35,123 nt of DNA, taken from positions 1 through 35,123 of the forward strand of contig CANJPX010000033.1 in the NCBI GenBank assembly GCA_947476185.1, read 5' to 3'. This stretch comes from Bacteroidota bacterium (GTDB lineage Bacteria > Bacteroidota > Bacteroidia > 2-12-FULL-35-15). The notes beneath the pieces are model-generated. The model saw nothing but the letters and a program-made list of their open reading frames with translations, was not told the DNA's origin and searched no databases. Both the position numbers and the translations under genes were made by a program. This document shows positions 8,139 through 16,543 of this stretch, piece after piece. How positions within the stretch are numbered: the stretch's first letter is position 1; each line of letters begins with the position of its first letter.

Positions 8139-8639
8139 TTAAGGATTTGCTCCTTCGGCAGGTTTAGCCGTTTCTTCAGATGCTGCACCTTCGTGATGTC
8201 CGCTTGTTGCAGCTTTGTTCAACTCAATTTTTTGTTGAACAATGATGCTATCCATATCATTCTTATGAATTCTCGCATAATTTGCCTCTGTAACACACAT
8301 CCAAATCAAATAAAGAATAAAAATCATATAAGGTCCAACAATCGCAAATTTCAAAAATTTTCTTTCTTCACCTAAGTGCATGAAACTAAAAACAATGTAA
8401 AAAGCTTTAAGAATTGTTAATCCAATGAAAATAAATTTCAATGTAATTCCAGATGTTCTTGTAACATCATCCAACAATCCCATGCTTGCTGCTTTTGAAC
8501 CTATTATAAGTTCAATGATGGTAATAGTAAGCATGATCCAGAATACATTCCAAAGTTTTTTACGCTTTTTAACTCCTTCTTCTTCGCTGTGATGAGCCAT
8601 TAACTCATATTGTGGGTAATCATCGTGAAATTCTGACAT
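8139..8639 (-). CDS. cytochrome c oxidase subunit IV family protein
   Basis: This 166-residue protein has three membrane helices: FWIMLTITIIELIIG, IFIGLTILKAFYIVFSFMHLG and IVGPYMIFILYLIWMCV. The spacing and the ending of helix two with FSFMHLGEERK are typical of bacterial cox IV/CyoD-like subunits. A hydrophilic tail rich in Ala, Glu and His closes the protein and is likely disordered. It follows subunit III by 49 bases and is the last gene before the terminator. Members stabilise the CuB region during assembly of haem-copper oxidases. Confidence 0.85.
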   Translation of the reverse strand: MSEFHDDYPQYELMAHHSEEEGVKKRKKLWNVFWIMLTITIIELIIGSKAASMGLLDDVTRTSGITLKFIFIGLTILKAFYIVFSFMHLGEERKFLKFAIVGPYMIFILYLIWMCVTEANYARIHKNDMDSIIVQQKIELNKAATSGHHEGAASEETAKPAEGANP

Positions 8640-8688
8640 ACTATAAAAATTAAATTATAAATTATAAAAACCAAATTACCTAAGGTAA

Positions 8689-9414
8689 TTACAAAAGGTA
8701 GAAGAACGTAAATACGAACACCCAAACCAAATCCACAAAGTGCCAATATAAACCGGTTTTCTCAACCATTTCATAGTGACCACGCTTTTCATACGTGCCT
8801 TTCAATACATTAATAAAAATTACAATATTGATAATTACACCACTAAATACGTGAAAGCCGTGAAATCCTGTTATAAAGAAAAAGAAGTTTCCAAACACAG
8901 GTAAACCATATTCATTCGTATGCATATTTGCTCCTTTGAATGTATCGGTAACCCACACACCATCTCTGATGAAATTACGCACAGCACCGTGATCTGTTCC
9001 TTTTATGAAATGAAACCACTCCCAAGCCTGAGAACCAACGAACATTGCACCACCAATAATGGTCAAAAGCAACCAGAAGCTCACTTTTTTCTTATCGTTC
9101 CTATGCCCTGCTTCAACAGCCAACACCATTGTTACAGAAGACATGATCAAGATCAACGTCATTAAACCTACATATGCCAATGGAATATGTCCTTCATAAA
9201 AAGGGAAGTGCGTAAATACGTCACTTGGATTTGGCCAAACTTCAGGGTGTGTATGACGCATAAAACCATAAGCGCATAATAAACCGGAGAATGTTAAAGC
9301 ATCAGATACAAGGAAAAACCACATAAATAGTTTTCCGTAACTAACGCCAAATGGTGATTTTCCACCACTCCAAGGTGATTCTGAATCTGTTGCTGTTATT
9401 GTGTGATTTGACAT
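8689..9414 (-). CDS. cytochrome c oxidase subunit III (second copy)
   Basis: This 241-residue protein has about six or seven membrane helices. Signature stretches are SYGKLFMWFFLVSDALTFSG, the acidic residue in AVEAGHRND, WEWFHFI near the loop, FFFITGFHGFHVFSG, and the final LYWHFVDLVWVFVFTFFYLL. The GFHGxHV and WHFVDxVW motifs define subunit III. It is longer than the neighbouring copy and keeps a long loop around residues 130-170. Two adjacent non-identical subunit III genes are usual in Bacteroidota caa3 clusters. The protein does not carry the haem or copper centres. Confidence 0.9.
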   Translation of the reverse strand: MSNHTITATDSESPWSGGKSPFGVSYGKLFMWFFLVSDALTFSGLLCAYGFMRHTHPEVWPNPSDVFTHFPFYEGHIPLAYVGLMTLILIMSSVTMVLAVEAGHRNDKKKVSFWLLLTIIGGAMFVGSQAWEWFHFIKGTDHGAVRNFIRDGVWVTDTFKGANMHTNEYGLPVFGNFFFFITGFHGFHVFSGVIINIVIFINVLKGTYEKRGHYEMVEKTGLYWHFVDLVWVFVFTFFYLL

Positions 9415-9524
9415 ACTTTTTTACTAATTAATAATCTAAGTACTGATTTTTTATAACCCTCTATGACCTTGGTCAGTTAATGATTGATTTTTCGGGTGCT
9501 AATATGCGAAATTTTTTTTATTTT

Positions 9525-10130
9525 TCATCGTACGAATAATAAAAATAAAAACAAATATATCCACAGGGCATCTAAAAAGTGCCAAAAAATGGCACATAAC
9601 TTAATTCCCAGCAGGTTTTCTGAATTATATTTTTTAAAAATTGTCTTTATCCAAACCACTATCAATGCTATTATTCCGAATGCAAGGTGGGCCAAATGCA
9701 ACCCTGTTAAGGCATACAAAAAAGAACCTGATGCATTACTATATTTTCCAGCAAAAAACACCTTTTGGTCCACTAAAACACTCCAAGCCTGAAACTGAAA
9801 AACAACGAATGTTAAGCCCAAAATCAAGGTGATCAATGTCGCTCTTTTCATATTCCTGTAATCGTTCTTTTTTGCGGAAGAAAGAGCCCAATTCATTGTT
9901 ACACTGCTAATTATAATAACCGCAGTACTGATATAGAACATTTGGGGTAATTCAAATCGTAACCAATCGCCTTTACCCATTCTTACAACATAGGCGCTTG
10001 TTAATGATGCAAAGATCATTACCATGCTTCCCATAGCTAGATAAAGCAATGGCTTTGATACTTTTTCTTGTATCTGACGTTTTTCTTCCGTTGGAGATAG
10101 TCTTTCTTCCATTGATAAGGTATTATCCAT
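9525..10130 (-). CDS. cytochrome c oxidase subunit III (first copy)
   Basis: This 201-residue protein has five predicted membrane helices and the subunit III motifs ALTGLHLAHLAFG and AIFWHFLDALWIYLFLFLLF. The N-terminus is a 30-residue hydrophilic segment with a Glu/Lys cluster before the first helix (LLYLAMGSMVMIFASLTSAYVV). Its ATG overlaps the ctaB stop by 8 bases (ATGGATAA), indicating translational coupling. It is shorter than its neighbour at 8689-9414 and lacks the long loop, so the two may occupy different positions or be a split pair. The second copy starts 110 bases after this gene. Confidence 0.88.
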   Translation of the reverse strand: MDNTLSMEERLSPTEEKRQIQEKVSKPLLYLAMGSMVMIFASLTSAYVVRMGKGDWLRFELPQMFYISTAVIIISSVTMNWALSSAKKNDYRNMKRATLITLILGLTFVVFQFQAWSVLVDQKVFFAGKYSNASGSFLYALTGLHLAHLAFGIIALIVVWIKTIFKKYNSENLLGIKLCAIFWHFLDALWIYLFLFLLFVR

Positions 10131-11022
10131 AAAGTACTGCTAATTGAATTGCGGGTAAATAAAAGAATGATCCGAACATAAGCTTCCTGGCTGCTTCTAC
10201 AGAACACTCCTTATATAACCTATAGGCCTGATATAAAAAATAAATGCTGCAAAATGAGATGATTATTGAAGATGCCAGTCCCGAAAAATGGAACATCACC
10301 GGCAACAGACTTATCGGATATAAAAATAAGGTGTAAACCAAAACCTGAAAAGCACTGCTTTTATCGCGTCCACCAGGAGATGGCAACATTCTGAATCCTG
10401 CTTTTTTATAATCGTCATCCAACACCCAAGCAATGGCCCAAAAATGAGGGAATTGCCACATGAATTGTCCCACAAACATTACCCAACCAATGAAAGGAAT
10501 ATTTCCAAAACCTTCTGTTGCGGCTACACAGCCCAATAAAGGAGGAATAGCTCCGGGAAAAGCTCCAACAAATACTGCAAAAGGAGTGATCCTTTTAAGA
10601 GGAGTATAAACTAAAGTGTATAATAGCAAGGCTAATAATCCTAAAATACCACTTAAGGGATTCATAAAGATCCAAAGGATAGTTATGCCTGTAATGCCTG
10701 CAGCAGAAGCTATTATCAGCGCTTCATTTACACGCATACGCTCCTGTGGCAAAGGACGATTTTCGGTACGGGTCATTAATTTATCAAGGTCGCGCTCCAA
10801 TATCTGGTTAAAAGCATTGGAAGAACCGGTAACCAATAGGCCACCCAATACCAACCAACCCATATGCGCCCAATTAACATGGTCGGAGGCTGCAACATAT
10901 CCTATTGCAGCAGAAAACACTACCAAAGAAGCCAATCTGAACTTCATCAGCATAGCAAAATCCGCTAACTTTCCTGGTGTAGAATCTGTCTTTTCGATGA
11001 TATTTACGTTTTCCGTTTGCAA
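10123..11022 (-). CDS. ctaB: protoheme IX farnesyltransferase (heme O synthase)
   Basis: This UbiA-family prenyltransferase is 299 residues long and transfers farnesyl to heme B to make heme O for the oxidase. Both Asp-rich motifs are present: NAFNQILERDLDKLMTRT, followed by ENRPLP, and AWVLDDDYKKAGFRMLP. About nine membrane helices follow the usual UbiA plan. The start is a TTG: an in-frame TAG lies 15 bases upstream, and the first in-frame ATG is residue 24, just before the first helix. So TTG at 11022 is the likely start. The first cox subunit III gene overlaps its 3' end. No ctaA or oxidase subunits I/II are in the window. Confidence 0.92.
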   Translation of the reverse strand: MQTENVNIIEKTDSTPGKLADFAMLMKFRLASLVVFSAAIGYVAASDHVNWAHMGWLVLGGLLVTGSSNAFNQILERDLDKLMTRTENRPLPQERMRVNEALIIASAAGITGITILWIFMNPLSGILGLLALLLYTLVYTPLKRITPFAVFVGAFPGAIPPLLGCVAATEGFGNIPFIGWVMFVGQFMWQFPHFWAIAWVLDDDYKKAGFRMLPSPGGRDKSSAFQVLVYTLFLYPISLLPVMFHFSGLASSIIISFCSIYFLYQAYRLYKECSVEAARKLMFGSFFYLPAIQLAVLYG

Positions 11023-11092
11023 ATTGTGTTCTCGCTATTAATATAACTGCAATTTTACCATTTTTTCAGGAAATGAGAAAGAGAAAATGTAA

Positions 11093-11115
11093 TAATTTAG
11101 ATTAAATCTAAATTA
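11093..11115 (-). terminator. AT-rich hairpin after the glycan operon
   Basis: A 9-bp stem (TAATTTAGA with TCTAAATTA) has a 5-base loop, 13 bases after the stop at 11128. The minus strand continues with a T-rich but interrupted tract. It is a plausible but weak terminator. Confidence 0.45.
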
Positions 11116-11127
11116 TGAAGATGAAAC

Positions 11128-12711
11128 TCAAAAATCGTCATACAAATTACAGAGATCGGTTTTTAAGCCAATGAAAATAAAAGGGATTTGTTTCGTTCTG
11201 TATATTGATTGTTCTACCCTATCGGAAAATCCTAATTCAATTTTTAAATTCATACGCGAATCTAAAATATAGGCCCCCCTCAATGAAGCGGTTATCAAAT
11301 TTGTTTGAAACCCTTGTGCTGTAAAATTTCCATATTCATTTGCACGGTTTGTATATGAAATAAAAATATTTTTTCCATAATCAGTTCCGGCACTATCTCC
11401 ACCATAAACAGCATATGTGAACTTCGCTTCAATGAAAAATCTTTTATATCTGTAATTCAAAAAAGTTGCCGACTCCATAAAGTTTGCGCCTAAAGGATGC
11501 GCCAAAGGCTGGTTCATATGTCCGTAATTTTGCTGCACACTTCCATGAGAATAGGTGAACGGACGAACATAATTGAATTCCGTTTGAAAATTAAGTCGGG
11601 ATATTTTAAACAGGTCAAAACTTTTAAACCCTACTTGAAAAGCTTGTTTGTTTGCCCACCAGCCATCTTGCGCTTTTACTTCTTTCAATGAAAATTCATC
11701 CAACAATAGTTGTCCGTAAAATTGTTGTTTCTTAAACATTTTTATCTTGATACTAAACCCCACTAACGCATTATCACTAGAACCTAATGAATATTCCGTT
11801 GGACGGAAAAACATGATCGGATTCAAATAATTTACATCGTAACCACGATGACGAGTGCTGTCTGAACCTTGCCAAACAATGGATTCAAACAATCCGATAT
11901 TAATTCTTTTAGTGGCGCTCCAACCCAAATAATGAAAGGTGGCGTACTTATTCATCCAGTCTTTTTTAAATCCTGAAGGGTTTGTAGCATCCTTCATGAT
12001 TGTATATAAATTCACATACGTGAGTTTCCAAACATTGGTAGTGATCTTAAAAAAAGGATATGGGGCAGCAACATCAGACAAAAAAAGCGAACGGTAACCA
12101 TCGCCCCAGAAATGTTTATCCTGCCCCATTTGAAAATTGAAAATTTTATTTGGCGCATACGATACATATCCCGAAAAATATTGATACGCATATTGAGGAT
12201 TCAGAGAGTCTGTTTTAGAAATGTACGCATACCCCATTCCTGGAACAACACCACTATTCCGGATAATAGAATCTGTAGAGGAACTAAATACACCTTTTCC
12301 ACCTAATGCTTTAAAATTCAACGCAAATTTATCTTTCCAAAACATTAACAAATTTCCACCGATCCCCACATCACTTGTTAAATGGGAGTTTGACGACATG
12401 TCAAAACCTGCTTGCGCAATCATCAAAGGATAAATTTCAATTTGACCTTTAGACTTTTTATCACTTTCCTCCGCTTTGGTGCCCGCCAATAATCTTGGGA
12501 AAACCGCTAATGAATCTTTTATCAGAATTAATTGCTGAAGGCGAAATGGTTTAACAAATGTTTGAGTCTTTTCCTCTTTACTATTATAATAATTATCAAC
12601 TCCCCACAAATAATCCCGGTTAAGAGTATAGTTCCATTGCTGTGAAAAAGCGGGCGTATCAATTAAAAGCAGAATGCAGATCAGAAAAGGTATGTAGAAG
12701 TTTTTAGTCAT
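11128..12711 (-). CDS. RemB/Wzi-like outer-membrane protein, paralogue 1
   Basis: This 527-residue protein has a signal peptide (residues 1-23, ending AFSQQ). It shows alternating aromatic beta strands and family motifs such as GQDKHFWGDGYRSLFLSD, followed by PYPFFKITT, and MNQPLAHPLGANF near residue 395. The same motifs occur in the paralogue at 13865-15562. They match the Bacteroidota family that includes the gliding-motility protein RemB and Wzi-type capsule assembly barrels, which hold polysaccharide at the outer membrane. The start overlaps the end of the WecA-like gene by 8 bases (ATGACTAA), so the two are translationally coupled. A role in exopolysaccharide attachment is inferred from this context. 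Confidence 0.7.
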   Translation of the reverse strand: MTKNFYIPFLICILLLIDTPAFSQQWNYTLNRDYLWGVDNYYNSKEEKTQTFVKPFRLQQLILIKDSLAVFPRLLAGTKAEESDKKSKGQIEIYPLMIAQAGFDMSSNSHLTSDVGIGGNLLMFWKDKFALNFKALGGKGVFSSSTDSIIRNSGVVPGMGYAYISKTDSLNPQYAYQYFSGYVSYAPNKIFNFQMGQDKHFWGDGYRSLFLSDVAAPYPFFKITTNVWKLTYVNLYTIMKDATNPSGFKKDWMNKYATFHYLGWSATKRINIGLFESIVWQGSDSTRHRGYDVNYLNPIMFFRPTEYSLGSSDNALVGFSIKIKMFKKQQFYGQLLLDEFSLKEVKAQDGWWANKQAFQVGFKSFDLFKISRLNFQTEFNYVRPFTYSHGSVQQNYGHMNQPLAHPLGANFMESATFLNYRYKRFFIEAKFTYAVYGGDSAGTDYGKNIFISYTNRANEYGNFTAQGFQTNLITASLRGAYILDSRMNLKIELGFSDRVEQSIYRTKQIPFIFIGLKTDLCNLYDDF

Positions 12712-13801
12712 TATCCCTTGCTGTTCTATTTTTCTTTTTCGTAATTAAAAAAGGAATTTGTGCCACTCCGAGGGCCGTTAAGGCAATAATTATTAATGAA
12801 TAATTCACATCAAGGTTTGTAAAGGAAAGAACTATTGTAAGACAAATTATAAATATGTTATACAGATACACAGAAATAACTGTTCCCTTATGGCTTAAGC
12901 CAATATCTATCAATCGGTGATGAAGGTGATTTCTATCGGCAGAAAAAGGAGAAACACCTCTAACTGCACGGTAAATAAAGATTCGCAAAGTATCTACCAA
13001 AGGATACACCAGAACAGCCATTGCAAATAAAGGTTTAGAGATGTTCAGTACTACCCTACTTTGAATAGAATTAACATCAAATCCAATTACTTTAATGGCG
13101 AGTACACAAATGATCAATCCTATAGTTAAAGAGCCGGAATCGCCCATAAATATTTTAGCAGGAGAAAAGTTGAAAAATAGGAATCCAAATAAAGCACCGG
13201 ATAATGAGAAGGCGAGACAAGCCATTGCAGGGTCACCGGCAAAAGCAAACCAAAATCCAAATGCTGTAGATGCAATAAGCCCAACACCTCCTGCAAGTCC
13301 ATCAACTCCATCAATTAAATTAAAAGCATTTACTACCACAATGTAGGTGAACAAAGATAAAAAAACACTCGTCCATAAAGGCAAAATATCTATTCCAAAC
13401 AAACCGTGCATACTCACAATTTTAATATCAGCCATTAATACCAAAACCATACCTACTAACACATGTGCTACCAATTTTTTTACCGGTGCAGTTCCAATAA
13501 TATCGTCTTTCACTCCAACAAAAAACATAACCAACAGCGTAGAAACAATAAATTTATAATCGCTAAAACTCTTAGCCAATTGAGGATAATCGTAGATATC
13601 AGGAAACCATAATGAATAGGAGAATAATGTTCCTGCAAAAATGATAATCCCTCCAATGGTAGGCACCATGCGTGTATGCAACTTACGGGTATCACCGGGA
13701 GCATCAAACAATCGCTTAAGAATTGCCACTTTTATCAAAGAAGGGGTTGATAAAAGAACAACAAAAAATGAAGTAATAAAAACAAGTATTAAAAATCCCA
13801 T
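12704..13801 (-). CDS. polyprenyl-phosphate sugar-1-phosphate transferase (WecA/TagO-like)
   Basis: I chose the ATG at 13801 (MGFLILVF) because a strong Shine-Dalgarno lies 5 bases upstream. This gives 365 residues; a start at 13825 would add only a short charged extension. The MraY/WecA signature is complete: RKLHTRMVPTIGGI, the GVKDDIIG aspartates, NAFNLIDGVDGLAGG, FFNFSPAKIFMGDSGS and the His-rich HLHHRLIDIGLSH cytoplasmic loop. About eleven membrane helices are visible. The enzyme starts lipid-linked glycan synthesis by putting a sugar-1-phosphate on undecaprenyl phosphate at the inner membrane. It lies between the two RemB/Wzi-like genes and downstream of GDP-fucose genes, which suggests a surface polysaccharide rather than peptidoglycan role. 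Confidence 0.88.
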   Translation of the reverse strand: MGFLILVFITSFFVVLLSTPSLIKVAILKRLFDAPGDTRKLHTRMVPTIGGIIIFAGTLFSYSLWFPDIYDYPQLAKSFSDYKFIVSTLLVMFFVGVKDDIIGTAPVKKLVAHVLVGMVLVLMADIKIVSMHGLFGIDILPLWTSVFLSLFTYIVVVNAFNLIDGVDGLAGGVGLIASTAFGFWFAFAGDPAMACLAFSLSGALFGFLFFNFSPAKIFMGDSGSLTIGLIICVLAIKVIGFDVNSIQSRVVLNISKPLFAMAVLVYPLVDTLRIFIYRAVRGVSPFSADRNHLHHRLIDIGLSHKGTVISVYLYNIFIICLTIVLSFTNLDVNYSLIIIALTALGVAQIPFLITKKKNRTARDND

Positions 13802-13806
13802 TGGCT

Positions 13807-13813
13807 CCTCCTT
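13807..13813 (-). promoter_or_regulatory. strong ribosome binding site deciding the WecA-like start
   Basis: The minus strand reads AAGGAGG, then 5 bases, then ATG at 13801. Perfect Shine-Dalgarno sites are uncommon in Bacteroidota, so this one is informative for start choice. Confidence 0.7.
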
Positions 13814-13864
13814 ATCTCCCCACAAGGGAAGAAAAAATTAATATATAAAGCGACATTGTGCCTT

Positions 13865-15562
13865 TCAGAAATCATAATAAAAATTTGAAAGAGATGTTCT
13901 GATTCCGAAATATACGAATTGTGTTTCATTCGTTGATTTTTCGGTCTTCTCAATTCTATTTGTGAAACCCAATACAATATTAAAATTTGTTGCGGGATTA
14001 ACCAAATAACCTATGTGAATATCCTGATACATTATGGTTGTTTTCACTCCTTGTGTCAAAGAGATATTATCTAAATTTTGCGTAACCGGAAAAACATTGT
14101 CAGATTTAAAAACATTCCCTCCGAAATTATTACTCAAACTATCATTCCCTTTTATCGCATAATTTGCTTTAAGTTCTATAAAAAAGTCCTTCAAGCGATA
14201 ATTGATAAAACCGATCATTTCACTAAAATTTGCTCCCAAAGGATGAGCCAGCGCTTGATTATAATGCGTGTAACTCTGATAGGAATTTTCAGCAGCATAA
14301 GCATAAGGACGAACACTATTATATTCCACCTGAACATGAAGATTCTTAATTGTAAACAGATCGAAGTATTTAAAACCTATCTGATATCCATATTTTTTAC
14401 GGATTCCACTAGGCCCTTTTCCCGAGTATACATCATCCAGCATATATTGCCCATAAAGAGAAATAGAATTCGTGACTTTCAATTTTATTGTTGTACCTAA
14501 TAATATATTATTCGTATTATGTAATCCATAAGACAATGCATTTACACCAATGACAGGATCAAAAGTATTGAAATTAACATGCTGACGATTTGTCGAATCA
14601 GAAGCCTCCCAAATCATTCCTTGAAACAAACCTAATTGCAAACGATGAAATAAATTCAAAGACAAAAACTGAAAACTTCCAATCTTTTTCTGAAAAAGTC
14701 GCTCCAGATGTTCCGGCGTTTTTACTCCACCATCCGTCAGATTCATAAAGGATGTGTATAGATTTGTGTATTGGATATTTTTATATGTCGTGGTTACCCT
14801 TGCATACGGATAGTTGAACGAATTATCGGATAACAATAATGAACGATAACCGTCACCAACAAAATGTTTCCCGTGACCAAGCTGAATGTTGAACATTTTT
14901 ATTGGAGAATAAGAAATGTATCCCGATGCCATTGCATAATCATAGCCATTTTTCTTAAATGGTTTTGAACGACCTTGCCCCGGAACTACTGCATAATTAT
15001 AATTTGCAGTTTGTGAAAATAAATTATTTGTATTCGCAATATAGCTATCGATGTATTTGGAATAGGTTGTCTGATTTTCGTAAAAAGAAGATTCGAAAGA
15101 AACTTTTTCTCCGATACTTCCACGAATTAAAAAGCCACGGGTATTTTTGTATAATTTCTCCCCACTCGTGTCTGCCATGTCTTTACCAAACTCGAAATTA
15201 AAAAGCGGGTCAATGGTAAGATAAAATTTATCGGTTGTATCGTTGACGATAATTAAATTTTCCAGCTTAATTTTTCTTTTCCAAACCGATGTAGTCTTTC
15301 TTAAAGAATCGTTTTTATTTATTTTTTGTGTTAGATAAATATATGGTTTGAAGCAGGACAAGTCAACTGTATTGTAGGAAGCAAGACAGGTGTTACGAAG
15401 CTTACTTATTTTCGTTTTTTCAAAATCCAAACCCCACTCTCTGTTCAAAGGCAAATTTTGCTGAGAAAACAACGGATTCAGACACAAAAAACAAGAAACA
15501 AGAAACAGGAAACTAGCCCTTCTTAAACTCTTGACACTTGCTACTTGATACCTGGTACTCAT
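13865..15562 (-). CDS. RemB/Wzi-like outer-membrane protein, paralogue 2
   Basis: This 565-residue barrel protein is paralogous to the protein at 11128-12711. It shares GHGKHFVGDGYRSLLLSD, followed by NYPYARVTTTY, the YNSVRPYAYAAENS block and YNQALAHPLGANF. The start codon overlaps the fcl stop by one base (TAATG), indicating coupling. The N-terminus is peculiar: residues 1-11 and the signal-peptide core (FLFLVSCFLC) are encoded by heptamer repeat arrays. A signal peptidase site is expected near LFSQQ. The likely role is in surface glycan assembly or attachment, or gliding-related surface structure. The family call is from motifs, and the operon supports a glycan link. Confidence 0.7.
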   Translation of the reverse strand: MSTRYQVASVKSLRRASFLFLVSCFLCLNPLFSQQNLPLNREWGLDFEKTKISKLRNTCLASYNTVDLSCFKPYIYLTQKINKNDSLRKTTSVWKRKIKLENLIIVNDTTDKFYLTIDPLFNFEFGKDMADTSGEKLYKNTRGFLIRGSIGEKVSFESSFYENQTTYSKYIDSYIANTNNLFSQTANYNYAVVPGQGRSKPFKKNGYDYAMASGYISYSPIKMFNIQLGHGKHFVGDGYRSLLLSDNSFNYPYARVTTTYKNIQYTNLYTSFMNLTDGGVKTPEHLERLFQKKIGSFQFLSLNLFHRLQLGLFQGMIWEASDSTNRQHVNFNTFDPVIGVNALSYGLHNTNNILLGTTIKLKVTNSISLYGQYMLDDVYSGKGPSGIRKKYGYQIGFKYFDLFTIKNLHVQVEYNSVRPYAYAAENSYQSYTHYNQALAHPLGANFSEMIGFINYRLKDFFIELKANYAIKGNDSLSNNFGGNVFKSDNVFPVTQNLDNISLTQGVKTTIMYQDIHIGYLVNPATNFNIVLGFTNRIEKTEKSTNETQFVYFGIRTSLSNFYYDF

Positions 15563-15565
15563 TAC
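15486..15565. repeat. heptamer repeat arrays within the start of a barrel gene
   Basis: On the plus strand, array A is four 7-base units of the AAGAAAC type (15486-15513: AAAAAAC, AAGAAAC, AAGAAAC, AGGAAAC). Array B is four or five units of the TTGATAC type (15531-15565: TTGACAC, TTGCTAC, TTGATAC, CTGGTAC, TCATTAC). A 17-base spacer separates them. The arrays cover the fcl stop, the start codon and the signal-peptide codons of the RemB/Wzi-like gene. Confidence 0.65.
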
Positions 15566-16488
15566 AATTTATCTTTAACTTCTGAGTACACTCCGGCAAT
15601 TCCTTCTTCCAGGTCGATCTTATGCTTCCAACCGAATGCGTGCAGTTTACTTACATCCATTAATTTACGAGGCGTTCCATCGGGTTTGGATGTATCAAAT
15701 TTTAATTCACCGACATATCCAACAATTTTCTTTACTAACAATGCAAGATCTTTTATTGTAATGTCTTCTCCAACACCAATATTCACCAATCCTGCCTCAT
15801 TATAATTTTGCATCAAATAAAAACAGGCATCTGCCAGATCATTCGCATGTAAAAATTCGCGCATAGGTGATCCGGTTCCCCAAATTTCAACGCTTGGCAA
15901 ATTTTCTTTTTTTGCTGTATGAAACTTACGGATCAAAGCGGGAAGAACGTGGGAATTTTTCAGGTCGTAATTGTCATTTGATCCGTACAAATTTGTTGGC
16001 ATAACAGAAATAAAATTGCACCCATATTGCGCTCTGTAGGCATCACACATTTTTATCCCTGCAATTTTTGCTATCGCATACGGCTCATTTGTTTCTTCCA
16101 ATAGTCCGGTAAGCAAATATTCTTCTTTCAAAGGCTGAGGAGCCATCTTTGGATAAATACAAGAAGAGCCAAGAAACATTAGTTTTTTTACACCATTTAA
16201 ATATGAATAATGGATCACATTGTTTTGAATCATTATGTTTTCATAAATAAAATCAGCACGATAAGTATTGTTTGCAATTATACCACCCACTTTTGCAGCG
16301 GCTAAAAAAACATATTGTGGCTTTTCAATTGCAAAAAAATCAGCAACTGCTTGCTGATTTCTTAAGTCCAATTCTTTTGAAGTACGCGTTACAATATTTG
16401 TAAAACCATCCTTCTGCAATCTTCTTACAATTGCAGAACCAACCATTCCGCGATGTCCTGCAACGTATATTTTATCGGTTATGTTCAT
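15562..16488 (-). CDS. fcl: GDP-L-fucose synthase
   Basis: This 308-residue short-chain dehydrogenase/reductase is the epimerase-reductase that converts GDP-4-keto-6-deoxy-mannose to GDP-L-fucose. The N-terminal NADP site is [16 protein letters not shown]. The substrate-site Ser-Ser-Cys motif is [10 protein letters not shown], and the catalytic YxxxK is [10 protein letters not shown]. The length is normal for the family (about 310). It lies 55 bases downstream of gmd, which makes its substrate, and its stop overlaps the next start. The fucose product would feed the surface polysaccharide suggested by the rest of the operon. Confidence 0.95.
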   Translation of the reverse strand: MNITDKIYVAGHRGMVGSAIVRRLQKDGFTNIVTRTSKELDLRNQQAVADFFAIEKPQYVFLAAAKVGGIIANNTYRADFIYENIMIQNNVIHYSYLNGVKKLMFLGSSCIYPKMAPQPLKEEYLLTGLLEETNEPYAIAKIAGIKMCDAYRAQYGCNFISVMPTNLYGSNDNYDLKNSHVLPALIRKFHTAKKENLPSVEIWGTGSPMREFLHANDLADACFYLMQNYNEAGLVNIGVGEDITIKDLALLVKKIVGYVGELKFDTSKPDGTPRKLMDVSKLHAFGWKHKIDLEEGIAGVYSEVKDKL

Positions 16489-16543
16489 AAAGTATTTTAA
16501 TGTGTTCTATTTCTTATCAGGAAGAAATAAATATCTCAACTAT

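Noticed and set aside
9455..9490. A small near-palindrome TGACC-TT-GGTCA between the two subunit III genes
   Set aside because: The two-base loop cannot form a hairpin, and a single short palindrome is weak evidence for an operator.
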